In this document: positions 1 to 11,089 of the stretch, one piece after another
Numbering within the stretch: position 1 is the first letter of the stretch
Layout: every line of letters starts with the position of its first letter
Assembly (NCBI GenBank): GCA_039707465.1
Contig: CM077644.1
Location: 79,701,375-79,765,374, forward strand
Length of the DNA: 64,000 nucleotides
Direction of reading: 5' to 3'
From: Rhabdophis nuchalis
Lineage: Eukaryota > Chordata > Lepidosauria > Squamata > Natricidae
Notes under the pieces: generated by a model
The model's input: only the letters and a program-made list of their open reading frames with translations
What the model was told of the DNA's origin: nothing
Databases searched by the model: none
Translations under genes and position numbers: made by a program

Positions 1-262
1 CAGTTGTATATTCAATGACGATAAACACTGTTCTTTTACAAAAAGACTATGATTACCATATGCAGTACTAGTGCACACAACTGTAGCATGCTAAGAAGGA
101 TTAGCCCTATCATCTAAAGTACAAAAATAAAATCTTAGTATAAAAACCTTTTGTTGAAAATCTGGAAAGTCATAGTCAGTAAAGTGGACAATATCAGATG
201 AAATGAACCAATGATCTGACTTAGGATACAGCATCAAATATATTACTGATAGTTATCCTTGT

Positions 263-319
<57 letters not shown>

Positions 320-3259
320 CTAATCAGATTTTCTTTGTACTTTATTGGGGATTAAATACAGAAATTTGAAGTGACAGCATAGAAGGACATTTTAGGAAAA
401 AGATAGGCAGCAATCAGATGGCCAAGCCACTTTGGCACAGCAACTCATGAGATCAAAGGCTTCCTTCATCTCATTGCTAATTCCTAAACCACCTGTCCCT
501 CAGAATAGTTAATCAGGGCATGCCTAATCTCTGAGAAGGTTATTGACACAAAATGGTGCCCTGTGATATAAAATGTACAGCAGCTTCAATGGTGATAAGT
601 ATGATAAATGTTTTGGGACTTTCTAACTATTCAGTTTCATTGTACCTGGAAACCCACCACACAAATTATCAAGTTCCAATGTTCACCTGAACTTGTGCTG
701 CCAGGGCAAGGATGAAAGGGTTTTCTGAAAAACAATGTGTTTGACAGCATGCTTTTGTGTTTTTGTTTTAGTTTTGCAAATTTCCAGGAAACACTGTTTT
801 CAGTGACATTTATGTTCTTTTCTTTTGACCCTGATTTCAATAATAATAATATCTATCCCTCATGAACTTTATTAATACTTGCAGGAAATGACTTGAATGC
901 TTATTTGTTTCCATAAAAAGATACAGGAAGAACTTTGATTACCAAAATAAATGCTCTTCTGAGCTGCCTATATCAAGTTGCCATTTTCCCTACAAGAGCG
1001 TAATTGTTGTTATTTTCTAGTTTCTGAAAGAAAAACATATTCATTTCCTCTGAAATCTTATCTGCAGTATTTTCAGAATGCCATATCCATTTCAGAGAAT
1101 GTTTTTTTTCCCAACAAAGGTACACGATTTTGACATGATTTTCTTTTGTCTACTGCCATCAGTAAAAGCATGGGATACTATTCTTGCTTTTTGGCTCACA
1201 ATTGATGGAATCACATGCCAGGCATTTTTAATACTTTGGAACATTGCCTGTTCCAAAGCATCTTTTTCTTAGGGTTTGGGGCAGCATTACACCAAGTTTG
1301 TACCTTTCAGACACATGGATGTCATTTCCCAGAATTCTCAGTATGCCCATTAAGGCTGAAGAATTCTGCAAACCAAAGTGGTCGAATTTAGGGTGTGTCT
1401 TAGCTAAAATACATGTCAGAATAACTTTTTCCCCCCATCCTCCAAAATATTCTTAGTGCGGGCTGTATGAATTTATTTGTAATGGTTTATTAAGACACTG
1501 AGGGAATTTTATTTTGGGAGTGGAAAAAGCAGATTTATGCAGAGGTGAGGCTACCAATTGTCACTATTTGAGAAGAGACATTATAAAACAGAGATAAGTT
1601 AATGTGCCTGGAAGAACAGCTTCACCAGACCCAAAACAGAATTCAACTACACTAAGCATAGATCAAGAGAAAATATGACCTGGTTCATATGGTAAATTTG
1701 ACTAAATTTGGTTATACACTGTCTGATTGAAGTGACATTGCCTGACATGCTGCCTGAATGAAGTGACATTGCCCAAATTTGGCCAAGGTAGAAAACTAAT
1801 ATCAATTCCTCTCTTAACTTGCAATGGCTTTCACTTCAGCTATTCTATAGCACTCTCATTTTGGGAGGTTAATTTTTAAAAAAGTAATGCCAACTGCTGG
1901 CCAATTCATTGATGGCTGAAATCTGGCTGGTGAAAAGAGGGAGCAATAACCACTTCAGGAATGGTTTATGTGATTGTCTGTGTTGCAGTTCATAAATAAA
2001 TACTTAATCCACTGTTAATGTTAAGTATCTTACTGCTACAAGTGAAACATAGCCAATATACAAGTTTCTCCGAATATATAGGCCATCCTTTTTCTTTATC
2101 TTCAGACGTATGATGTATATGTTTACTACAAATATCCTGACAAAGATTCTGTGCTTTGGTTAACTATGAAGCCAGAGTCATATATCAATTATGGTGGAAA
2201 ATATAAGATCTATTAGATATTTGAAGTATTGGTTAATCAAAAAAGTGGTGTGGCAAATCTAATGCAAGGAGGCCATGAAAAAAAATACACTTTTCTTACG
2301 TAAATAATGTTTCTGTATGAAACTAGAAAATATTGTAGTAGTCAACAGAAAACTTCAGCAAATAATCTAATTTACTACATACATCTCTAATGGAGAAAAA
2401 TGGGATGGCAATGTTGGCTGTAAGGGAGAGACAACAGACTAGAAATAATTTATGTTTTTACTTTGTACCTCCACTAAAATAAGGAGGTGCTACACTAAAC
2501 TGAGAAATTCACTCTACTTTTGCATACTTTTGATAAAATAAGAGGTTCATAAAGTAGACAAGGGAGGATATTTCAACACCGCAAGCTAAAGGAGGTGCAT
2601 AAGAATAAGATAAAACATCAGGGTTGTTTTAGAGTGGATGCTGAATTGAACAGCAAGAAAGAATAGGTCTCATTTAATCCAAGTTGATAATTTGGAAATC
2701 ATTATGGATATAAATTATTTTAACTTGTAACTGAATGTCGAATAAGGTCTGCACTAAGCTTAGCTCCAAATAATTCAATTGAAAAAAGTATTAGACTAAA
2801 AAGGAACACTTATCTTCCATTCTTTTTCTGGTGCTTGTTTCAGAATGGTATCTAGCTGTGGCAAACTAATAGGATTATGTAAGAGGAAACATTTTAACAA
2901 ACTGGTGCATATTTCGTGCAGGGAACAACAAACCAAATCTTTTTCTTAATGGGAGTTCTGATTACAATTCTAACTTTTAAATTTAGAACACATGACATCT
3001 CTTAATTTTAAGAAGTACCACACATCTTTCTGCAAGCACAAAAATCAGTCCTCCCCTCTCTTTTTCACAAAACATTCATACTCCCACACATTTTGATATG
3101 TGTTTGTAAGTGACTACAATTATGCCAACTGTATTTTAAATTCATGGCATCCAAAACAAAAAAAATCTATAAATGAGTTAATTATCTATTACAATCAGAT
3201 GTCAAATCTATCCTGTCTATAAAAATTAATTAAAATTTAGAAAATGGAATCACTTATAC
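1..3259 (-). other. NEGR1: NEGR1 intron after exon 2 (partial)
   Basis: This is the beginning of the intron downstream of the exon, truncated by the left window edge. Apart from a CA microsatellite it is AT-rich and shows no exon, RNA gene or clear mobile element. Short open frames near 640-1460 have no recognisable domain, splice context or composition of coding DNA. Confidence 0.85.
265..313. repeat. (AC)n microsatellite
   Basis: An uninterrupted run of about 24 AC units, in the intron downstream of exon 2. Confidence 0.97.
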
Positions 3260-3260
3260 C
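3251..3260 (-). other. NEGR1: 5' splice donor of NEGR1 exon 2
   Basis: On the minus strand the exon ends AAAG and is followed by GTATAAGT, a good match to the vertebrate donor consensus. The last exon base is 3260 and GT is at 3259-3258. It leaves one base (G) of a split codon, which fits a Val codon at the start of the next exon of IgLON genes. Confidence 0.88.
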
Positions 3261-3492
3261 TTTTACAGTTAAGTACACCTGCATGGTTCTGGGCGTGTGC
3301 TGGGTCTGAACTGAACAAGTATATAGACCATCATCTGACACATCCACATTCTGTATCTGGAGACTGTATTCCCTTTTATTTGCTGTTGCAATTGAAACTC
3401 GGGGATCTACTGACCACTTGTCTCCTCCTGCAAAAATAATACTTGATCGATTCAGCCAGGCACCTTTTGAAGCTCCATCTTCCAAGTAACAT
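3260..3492 (-). CDS. NEGR1: NEGR1 exon 2 (first Ig domain, internal exon)
   Basis: This internal coding exon belongs to a GPI-anchored IgLON cell-adhesion molecule of the neuronal surface that acts in neurite growth and synapse formation. Read on the minus strand it has 77 full codons plus one leading and two-codon-split bases: it enters with the last base of a codon and leaves with the first base of the next (233 bp, phases 2 and 1). Numbering from the first full codon, Cys1 and Cys59 are the disulphide pair of an Ig fold, Trp12 is the core Trp, Asn14-Arg-Ser is an N-glycosylation sequon, and DDGLYTC at 53-59 is the F-strand motif. The segments [17 protein letters not shown] and [10 protein letters not shown] are what I recall for NEGR1 rather than LSAMP, NTM or OPCML. 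Both flanks carry consensus splice sites and there is no internal stop, so the exon looks functional. Exon 1 (signal peptide) and the later Ig exons lie outside the window. The paralogue call is from memory; the IgLON Ig1 call is very secure. Confidence 0.93.
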
Positions 3493-3518
3493 CTGCAAAT
3501 TAAAAAAAAGGATGCAAT
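3493..3518 (-). other. NEGR1: 3' splice acceptor of NEGR1 exon 2
   Basis: On the minus strand a run of eight T, then AATTTGCAG, ends directly before the exon. The AG is at 3494-3493 and the exon starts at 3492, completing a split codon before the Cys of the Ig B strand. This fixes the exon start; the in-frame ATG at 3485 is an internal methionine-like triplet only because of frame reading across the exon edge and is not a start codon. Confidence 0.88.
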
Positions 3519-3545
3519 TAATAGAATGATCTTAGTTGCCTAGAA

Positions 3546-3680
3546 CAAGGGTCTCCAACCTTAGCAACTTTAAGATTTGTGGACTTCAACTCCCAAAATT
3601 CCTCAGCCAGCTTTGCTGGCTGAGGAATTCTGGGAGTTGAAGTCCACAAGTCTTAAAGTTGCCAAGGTTGGAGACCCTTG
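3546..3680. mobile_element. hAT foldback MITE, copy 1
   Basis: A 135-bp near-perfect inverted repeat: each arm of about 65 bases starts CAAGGGTCTCC and the arms meet at a short centre around 3613. It is flanked by a perfect 8-bp duplication GCCTAGAA at 3538-3545 and 3681-3688. The 8-bp target duplication and CA(A/G)GGG termini are hallmarks of hAT transposons. It has no coding capacity, so it is a non-autonomous foldback element. It lies only 50 bp upstream of the NEGR1 exon acceptor. Related copies are at 13043, 24478 and 57472. Confidence 0.9.
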
Positions 3681-3688
3681 GCCTAGAA

Positions 3689-5169
3689 AAAGTTTTTTTT
3701 TAATGTTATCCATGACTTACATAGTTATGAATTGATACTTTTCTAGTATAAAGAATCTTAATATACTTTAAGATTTGACCCTAATTTGCCCCGGTGGGAT
3801 TTATGAATATGTCTGGGAATTTTGTGAGTTCCTTCTTAGAATAAATATCCCAAGGACTTTGATGGAAATTAAAAAAAAATCTCCAGTAACAATATTCTTG
3901 GTACCCCTTTGTTTTTTAATGACAGAGGAATGCAGATATTTGAAATTCTGATCATAAATTAGAGTGATTTTTATTTATTAGGCTTCTGCAAGTCATTTGA
4001 TTAATATTAAAATCCGTATTGACTATTATTTTGTTCTTCTGAAAAAGACCCCCCCAAAAATACGAGCAACTAATCAGCCATGAACCAAGACTTCAAAAGA
4101 ACTTGTCACATTTTCCAAATATATTTTCTTGCCTACTCTCAGAACCAAAATATTAGAATAAGCAGTTTTTTTATCCGATCCACTCCCATTTGTTATATTA
4201 ATATGTGCTAAGAGCATATTCTTTTAAAAAACAACAACCTTAAAATGGGCAAATATAGATTTACCAGTACCTCAATGGTAGTGATTTTAGTAATTTCTAG
4301 AGCAAATGATGGCATTTTTGTATATTACTTATTTCATCTAAAATGCCATTTGAATAATTAGAATACTGCAATACAAAATTCAATACAATACAGAAATTAT
4401 ATTCTTATTCATGGAGCCAATACATCATAGGAAGGAACAATACTTCAGTCAGTGAGTCAGACTTCTGCCTCTCTAAGCTTTTGAAAATGTTCCATCACAG
4501 ATTGAAGAGTGGTTCTTTTAAATGAGCACAGTACATCTCACAAATGAAATACACATCCATTGGAAAAGGTTTGACAGAATATCTACACAGTCCCTCAGGG
4601 GTTGGAACACGGTGCTGAAAATTGCTACAAAGTCCCAAGCTGATTTCAGCAGGGCGACTCACTGCCAACAGTACGAAACTAATCAGTTCAAAAATAAGGA
4701 ACAAGATATCTCACAGAATCTAATTTACAGCCACTTTCGTTCTCATGCTGAAACAAAAGCACAAGGAGTGCTCATAGATTTGTATTAAGAATGACCGGAT
4801 CTTCTTATTTATTTAAAGATGCACAGCCAGATTTCTAAAATTTTAAAGTAACTGCATAATATGATGCATGTATGATTAAAGCATGACTGTGATTCAGAAG
4901 TTATGAGGCACTTCGTTCTCTTTTGAGAAAGCTATTCTGAGTTTTCTCACAGCAAATTAAAATGAATTTCTCATTGGGAAACACCCGGCCAAGCAGGGAA
5001 GAGAATTCAAGCAAAGGATTAGCCTGGAATTACTATGCAGCCACAGGATATTTTGGACTAACCCTCCCTAAGCGCCAGAGAACCTTATCTGTCTTTCTCC
5101 AAGAAAAAGCAAGCAGTCTGGGGATATTCCTGTGTTACTGACAGAATACAATAAATAGTTAGCTTAGGC
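3689..5169. other. intron stretch without recognised features
   Basis: AT-rich intronic sequence. I see no exon, RNA gene or assignable repeat. Overlapping open frames of 69 and 88 codons near 4495-4788 lie on opposite strands and have no domain signature. Confidence 0.6.
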
Positions 5170-5380
5170 CAGTGGTAGTCAACCTGGTCCCTACCACCCA
5201 CTAGTGGCCATTCCAGTTTTCATGGTGGGCGGTAGGGGTTTCGTCCGTTACTGAAGCACTTTCCTTTTTTTAATTTAATTGACTTCCCTACTTTATAAAT
5301 CACCATTACTGTGGAACCGGTGGGCGGTTAGAAAATTTTACTACTAACAGAGATGCAAAAGTGGGAGGTAGACCCTACAT
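5170..5380 (+). mobile_element. hAT-like non-autonomous element, partial
   Basis: The left end CAGTGGTAGTCAACCTGG resembles a squamate hAT MITE terminus and is followed by internal GTGGGCGGTAGGGGTTT and ACCGGTGGGCGGTTAG segments. The right terminus and target duplication are not clear, so it is probably truncated. The call rests on family recognition from memory. Confidence 0.5.
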
Positions 5381-5493
5381 GCATGGATCTGATTGTTTGC
5401 ACCTGACATTTCTAGCATGTTGTAGAAATATATAAAATGGCGTAATGTAAAATACCTATTCTTGATTTACTGAGAAGGAAGACCCTTATACAT

Positions 5494-5523
5494 TTTATTG
5501 GGATTATGTTTAATCCCAATAAA
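5494..5523. repeat. 13-bp perfect hairpin
   Basis: Two exact 13-base inverted arms (5494-5506 and 5511-5523) around a TGTT loop. No flanking duplication is visible. It could be a relic of a small foldback element or chance in AT-rich DNA. Confidence 0.75.
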
Positions 5524-5704
5524 TTGAATTAAGTGCTTCTGTTTTGAAAGGCACCCTGTAGTACCAGCCATTCTGTATTCACCAAATATTGCCAAGCAGT
5601 TTGTCATTAATGTCCCTGCTCAAGTCCTGCTGTGGTGTCTTATGAAAAGGTGTTCCTGAGAGACAGGTAAAGTACCCTGGGATTCTATGCCAAGAGGATA
5701 TATT

Positions 5705-5838
5705 CAGTGGTGAGATTCAAATAATTTAACAACCAGTTCTCTACCCTAATGATTTCTTCAAACAACCAGTTTACCAAACTGCTCAGAAAATTAACCGGTT
5801 CTCCCGAAGTGGTGCGAACTGGCTGAATCCCACCACTG
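5705..5838. mobile_element. hAT MITE, CAGTGGTGGGATTCA family, copy 1
   Basis: A 134-bp element with inverted ends: CAGTGGTGAGATTCA on the left, TGAATCCCACCACTG on the right. A perfect 8-bp target duplication GATATATT lies at 5697-5704 and 5839-5846. There is no open reading frame. It shares ends and internal AACCGGTTCTC blocks with the element at 54814. Confidence 0.9.
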
Positions 5839-6005
5839 GATATATTCCTTGCAGGACATGTCCAGCAGTGGCTATATACTATATTAATTAGATGAGCAGA
5901 CAAGATAAAATGATAGCACTGAGGGATAGAATCTGCAGGCTGAATAGTCCACAATATGCATCTGAGGAACAGCTGACAATGTTTCAGAGTATTAATGGTG
6001 TATAT

Positions 6006-6140
6006 CAAGGGTATCAAACTCATGGCGTCACGTTGTCATCCTGTGATGTATCACAACATTTTCCCCCTTTGCTAAACCGGGGGTGGGGGTGGTCAGCACG
6101 TGACGCATCTGACCTGCAGGCCACAAGTTTGATAACCCTG
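6006..6140. mobile_element. hAT-like MITE
   Basis: A 135-bp element with inverted ends CAAGGGTATCAAACTC and its complement near 6125-6140. The flanks GTGTATAT and GTGTATTG match at 6 of 8 positions, fitting an aged hAT target duplication. It is internally GC-rich and non-coding. Confidence 0.7.
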
Positions 6141-6149
6141 GTGTATTGG

Positions 6150-6220
6150 CGCTGCCCTGGGTCCTAACAAGGAGAAGGGCGGGGTGTAAATTTAATAAAA
6201 TAAATAAAATAAAATATATG
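6150..6220 (+). mobile_element. L2-like LINE 3' tail fragment
   Basis: A short copy of a LINE 3' end: GCCCTGGGTCC, then AGAAGGGCGGGGTGTAAAT and an AATAA-rich tail. The same stem-like tail closes the longer L2-like copies and the fragments at 13415 and 35216. Only the tail is present. Confidence 0.7.
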
Positions 6221-6386
6221 ATATGACTAGATTAAAACCCTTTGGGATGTCTAGTTCCCAGTGTTGCCATGCAGGAAAAGGAAATTCAAAGCTGTAGAGA
6301 AAGAATTAGAGGGGGAACATGGGAAGTAGGGAGCATTAGTATGGAAAAAGTTCAGTATAGACAGAAGATCATATGGTTTACTATTA

Positions 6387-7050
6387 CTACATGGGGCTCC
6401 CCTTGAGGTGCACCCGAAGGCTGCAGCTTGTCCAGAACGCGGCCGCGCAGGCAGTTATGGGAACCTCTAGGTTTGCCCATGTAACACCACTCCTGCGCGA
6501 GCTGCATTGGCTGCCTGTTGTCTTTCGGGTGCGCTTCAAGGTGTTGATTATCATCTTTAAAGCGCTCCATGGCTCGGGACCTAGCTATTTGCGAGATCGC
6601 ATCCTGCCCCATACATCCCTTCAGCCGATTCGCTCCCACAGAGAAGGACTTCTCCGGGTGCCGTCCACTAGGCTATGCCAGCGGGCGACGCCCAGGGGAA
6701 GGGCCTTCTCTGTGGTGGGCCCGACCCTCTGGAACGACCTTCCCCCCGAAATTAGAACAACTACGGACCTCCACTCCTTCCGTCAAAAACTAAAAACTCA
6801 CTTCTTCTGCCTGGCTGGCTTGGGTTAATTGACCCATTACCTCTAGCTGAATACTTCAAACTATTTTATTAGGGATTTTTAGGGTTATTAGTTTTAGCTA
6901 GTTTGGGATTTTAGCGCAGGGTCTAGGTTTAATTCGTTTTAAATTGTATTGTAATGTTTGTTGTTTGTATATGTATTTTTAATTCCCTGTGCACCGCCTC
7001 GAGTCCCTTAGAGGAGAGAGAGCGGTTTACAATTTTTTTTTTTAAAAAAA
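6387..7050 (+). mobile_element. L2-like LINE, 5'-truncated, with open C-terminal ORF2 segment
   Basis: The 3' end of a non-LTR retrotransposon. An uninterrupted reading frame from about 6373 to 6828 encodes the C-terminal part of the ORF2 polyprotein, with LQLVQNAAAQAV, ELHWLPVVFRVRFKVL and TLWNDLPPEI blocks typical of L2/CR1-group elements. The reverse transcriptase catalytic domain is missing through 5' truncation. A 3' UTR of about 220 bases follows, with a GCCTCGAGTCCCTTAGAGGAG hairpin-like tail and a T/A-rich end. The open frame suggests a fairly recent insertion. Clade assignment to L2 is from motif memory. Confidence 0.8.
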
Positions 7051-8060
7051 GGACACCAAAGAATAGCACTGCTTTCAAAATTGAAAGGGCATAACTAAGA
7101 CATTATTTAAGTACAGTGCAGTTAATGACCAAATAATATGCATTAGAGTTCACAGACTACCCTAATTATTATTATATTAGCCAAGCTCATGCTCCAACCA
7201 CTGATGCAGAAAAAGAGGAGCCTGACAAGTTAATAGTCAAATTCAATCTAAAATCAAGCACACAACATGCACACAAGATGTGTTGTTGGGGATTAGAGAC
7301 AGGAATGTCAAAGTTTGAAACACTAAGAGAAAAATGTAGTTGGGTTGTATGGCCTAGGAAACAGAAATGACATAGGGAAAGGGTGCATACATTTCTGCCA
7401 GATTTCTTATTGCTTTTATAGGTCCTCACTTAATGATCCTAATTGGGACTGGCAACCCTATTCTGACGTGAAATGGTCACTAAGTGAGAAATTATATGAC
7501 TATGATTGCACTTTTCAGCTGGAAAGATAAAATACCACTCAGTTTCACACTTTTGGCTTTTGTTTGCCCCCAACCACTATCTCATCCTTTGGAATGCGTG
7601 AGTGCCTATTTATTGTCTTGTACACATCAAAAGAAATGCAACTGTGTTGGCAGCTCTGGAACATAGGCATACTATGCAAACAGCTGATTCCCATGAAAAT
7701 CTTTCCTCTCCAATCTCTTTGATCTGTGGGAGAACTGTGAGAGGGGAAAAAGCAAGCAGGCAGCAGGAAATTGTAGGCAATTTCTTGTTTCTTGACTCTT
7801 TTCAACTGCCTATGCAATTGCATTGTTTTTGATATGCAGAAGAGCAAACATCTTACTCTCTTGCGATCCCTTGCTCTCCAATCTCTCTGCTCTGCAAGGG
7901 AGGGGGAGAGAAGAACATAGGTCAGGCATTGAGCAATGCATTCCAACTGTAATAGCAGTCATGTCCCTGAGGGATGCTGTGAAGATCCTAAATAGGCCAG
8001 TTACCTTTTCAGCACTGTCATAATTGTCATACTATCTGTAGCATTTTTCAAATCAAAGCA
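7050..8060. other. intron stretch with weak diverged repeat at 7420-7520
   Basis: The segment near 7420-7520 (TCCTCACTTAATGATCC and onward) resembles the left end of the strand-symmetric repeat family seen at 26560 and 33485. The rest holds two similar TCTCCAATCTCTNTG-type blocks near 7710 and 7878 but no recognisable gene. Confidence 0.4.
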
Positions 8061-8720
8061 ACCCCTACATGGAGAACATCAGGCAGAATACACTGAAATC
8101 AAACTGCTATTTCATTGGTAAAAGGATGTGGAAGTGCTGAGTTACAACAATAAAGACGTTGCCAAGGAATGACTGTGGAACAGACCACAAACTGTTCATC
8201 TGTAAAAGTTTCCCCAATAGGGTTTTGACCACATTCCCACCATTTTCAAGGAGAACACAATAAATGACTTTGAACTCTTGAAGTTAAGTGATAGAAGCCA
8301 GAGAAGTTCTAGCATGAAATCAAAGAAATCATTAAGATAAGTGTGAAAAGAGACTGCCAACCACCAGTAAAAAGAAGAAAGCCAACTGGATAGCAAAAAC
8401 ATAATACAAATCTGAAGACAAGAACAAAAGCTAAGAGCAAGGAAGGAAAAAATATCATAAAGGAACTTAATAAAGATTTTCAAGGAGCAGTGGGCAGAGA
8501 CAAGGAGTATCATTACAATGATATGTGTAAAACATCAAACATGGAAAGAGACAGAAAAACAAGGAAAATATTTCAAAATCTCTCTGAACCCAGAAAGAGG
8601 TCCTAACTTTGAATTAGCGTGCCAAAGGACACAATGAATAGAGAGTAACTGGTTCAAAGATCAAACAAAGATGGAACAAAAATGGAAAGACAACACTGAA
8701 ATTCTACACAGTAAATACGT
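8060..8720 (+). pseudogene. BovB/RTE-like LINE ORF2 relic (region before the RT)
   Basis: Broken reading frames on the plus strand contain blocks that I align by eye with the BovB ORF2 region between endonuclease and reverse transcriptase: CGTDHKLFI near 8170, KKKANWIAK near 8371, and AKSKEGKNIIKELNKDFQGA leading into VGRDK, then CKTSNMERDRKTRKIFQNL (about 8430-8575). Stops and frame changes are frequent, so it is a dead copy. BovB is abundant in squamates. Alternative: another RTE-clade LINE. Confidence 0.55.
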
Positions 8721-9116
8721 GTACACCCAAGATACCTTAGAATGTATCCCCTCCTTAAAAGAAACTCTAGCATGCAAAGAGGAAGCAAGATAACCACCCT
8801 AGTCATTACTAAGCCAGATGTTTCTAGGAATTGATGAAGTATCTATATACAGTAATATTGCTAGCAATGTAGGGAGAATCTGTTATGTTTGCCAGCAAAA
8901 CTGAGAAATTATGCCAGCAAAACTGGGTATCTAACAGACTGGAACAGTTTGTTACATATAAAAAGAAAGGAGAGAGAGAGACAGAGATTCAACAGAATAC
9001 ATAATATCTTTTATATCACATGGTAACAAAATAATGTAAAAGGAGTATATAGCAAAAGAATCATATAGACAAACACTCTATATGCTTATGATTGCTCCAT
9101 GGTTGCTCCAGCAATC

Positions 9117-9117
<1 letters not shown>

Positions 9118-9214
<97 letters not shown>

Positions 9215-9257
9215 GTGATAGTGATAGTGATAGTGATAGTGATAGTGATAGTGATAG

Positions 9258-9342
<85 letters not shown>

Positions 9343-9343
9343 T
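9118..9343. repeat. Compound (AAT)n-(GTGATA)n-(AAT)n microsatellite
   Basis: About 32 AAT units (to 9213), then a block of about 51 bp of GATAGT hexamers (9214-9264), then about 26 AAT units. It abuts the 3' tail of the minus-strand L2-like LINE at 9344, so the array grew from that tail. Long homopolymeric-residue reading frames across it are artefacts. Confidence 0.95.
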
Positions 9344-9753
9344 TAATTTATAACCCGATCTCTCTCCCCGAAGGGACTCGAGGCGGGGCACAGGGAATTA
9401 AAATGCATATAAAATCACAACAATACAATATTAAAAAGAATTAAATTAAACCCTGCGCTAAAATCCCCTTAAACTAAAACAAACCCCTAAAAAGCCCTAG
9501 AAACAGTTAAGTTATCCCAAGCCGGCCAAGCAAAAGAAATGTGTTTTTAATTTTTGACGGAAGGAGCGGAGGTCCGTAGTTGTTCTAATATCGGGGGGAA
9601 GATCGTTCCAGAAGGTCGGGCCCACCACAGAGAAGACCCTTCCCCTGGGCGTCGCCCGCTGGCACAGCCTAGTGTACGGCACCCGGAGAAGTCCCTCTCT
9701 GTGGGAGCGAATCGGCCGCAGGGATGTATGGGGCAGGATGCGATCCCGCAGAT
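9344..9753 (-). mobile_element. L2-like LINE 3' end, minus strand
   Basis: Minus-strand copy of the same family as 6387 and 20055. The coding remnant (about 9769-9512) has YLRDRILPHTSLRPIRSHRE, then LCQRATPRGR and FWNDLPPDI, and ends with the same FFCLAGLG stop. The 3' UTR and CCTCGAGTCCCTTCGGGGAG tail lie at 9344-9500. It is truncated at its 5' end near 9753. The AAT array is its terminal repeat. Confidence 0.82.
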
Positions 9754-9756
9754 ATA

Positions 9757-10268
9757 TGTGCACAAACACATATATACACCAATACTGATGAGCGATGAAG
9801 AAATGTTAAGTAAACTGTGAGGAGACATCAAAGGAAAGGGTTAAGTAATTTTTAGGTTGGAGTATGTTTTCTTAAAGTCTAAGCTTATGGGGGGGGGAGG
9901 TGTTTCTGACAATGATTTACCAGATATTGCAAATATTTGCAAACATTTAAAACAATGTCATTCCTCTCATTATTATTCTTTACTTTTTAAAAATCTATAA
10001 AGTTTTCTTAAAAAATATTTTATGATAATATTGTTATGAAACATTTTTATTTATGTTAAGAATGTTATTTTTATGTGATTCAATAAGTAAATATTCTATG
10101 AATAAATCAATTTAAATATTCAATATGGTAAATATCAATAGAATAACCCATACAAACAAAAGCTCTTTTGGAGTCTTTTATTATTTTTAACATTGGAAAT
10201 GGTCCCGAAAGCAAAACTTTCAAAAAACAGAAGATCCATAGGCTGAGCTATAATAGCAGTAATATACA
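9757..10268. other. intron stretch without recognised features
   Basis: AT-rich sequence with a G-run near 9890. No gene or assignable repeat seen. Confidence 0.5.
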
Positions 10269-10276
10269 CTATATAC

Positions 10277-10663
10277 ATGTGATGGCAAACCTATGGCAAG
10301 CATACCAGAAGTGGAATGCAGTGCCCTCTCTGATGGCATGTGAGCCGCTGCCCCAGTTCAGCTCCGCTGTGCATGTGCGTGCAACTCCTTGTGGCCAGCT
10401 GCTATTTAGGTCTCTGCCACACATGTGTGGAAGGAGGGGCGCATGCACATGGGTGGGGTAGAGTGCATGCAGGGAGGTCATGCATGCATGCGGGGGCACA
10501 TGCGGGGGCCACTATGTTCATGTAGGAGGACATCGTGCATGTGCACATGCATGGGGGGCAGGAGGCATGCACGGGTGCGTGTGCACATTGCATTTTGGAG
10601 GTTTTGCCATGCGTATGCGTGCGCCCTTTGGGCACTCTGGTCAGAAAAGGTTAGCCAACACTG
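10277..10663. mobile_element. hAT MITE, CAGTGATGGC family, copy 1
   Basis: A 387-bp element. The right end is AAAAGGTTAGCCAACACTG; the left end, GTGATGGCAAACCTATGGC, is its approximate inverse with a damaged first few bases. A perfect 8-bp target duplication CTATATAC lies at 10269-10276 and 10664-10671. The interior is GC-rich with many TGCATG/CACATG steps and has no credible gene. It is related to the element at 44698. Confidence 0.85.
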
Positions 10664-10707
10664 CTATATACTGCTTGTACACTATATACCTAACTATAAT
10701 ACATTAT

Positions 10708-10752
10708 ACCATCATCACCACCATCACCGCCACAACCAGCAACAACAACAAA
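10708..10752 (+). repeat. Imperfect CAT/CAC/CAA trinucleotide tract
   Basis: Degenerate triplet run of ATC, ACC, ACA and AAC units next to the right flank of the hAT MITE. Confidence 0.7.
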
Positions 10753-10919
10753 GCTTATACTAGTAACAAGAGTATGAATTTTCTTTAGAAAGTGTTTTCT
10801 TGGTCCAAGATTGTTCCTTACTTGAAGATATTCATAGTTGGTATTTTAATGTTACTTTTAAAAATGCCAGTCTTTAATACATTTAAACATATTTCTTTAT
10901 TTTTATTTCAAACATTTAT

Positions 10920-11085
10920 ATACAATACAATACAATACAATACAATAGCAGAGTTGGAAGGGACCTTGGAGGTCTTCTAGTCCAACCCCCTGCCTAGGCA
11001 GGAAACCCTATACCATTTCAGACAAATGGCTATCCAATTATAGCCGTCCACCTTTCAGTCAACTCTAGAATTAAAACTTTAGAAT
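10920..11085 (-). mobile_element. CR1 LINE 3' end fragment
   Basis: Reads as the complement of a CR1 3' terminus: a pentameric AATAC run (10920-10946), AGCAGAGTTGGAAGGGACC, then TCTAGTCCAACCCCCTGCC and GACAAATGGCTATCCAAT. It is severely 5'-truncated with no coding part left. Confidence 0.85.
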
Positions 11086-11089
11086 TAAA

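Noticed and set aside
3546..3680. Strong hairpin as a structural RNA or terminator
   Set aside because: Perfect target duplication and related copies identify it as a foldback transposon.
6373..6828. 151-codon open frame as a possible host gene
   Set aside because: Same sequence recurs at 9512, 20093, 30640, 40005 and 58944 and matches the end of an L2-like LINE ORF2.
9082..9444. Long open frames rich in Asn, Ile or Tyr
   Set aside because: They are translations of the AAT/GTGATA microsatellite in different frames, open on both strands.
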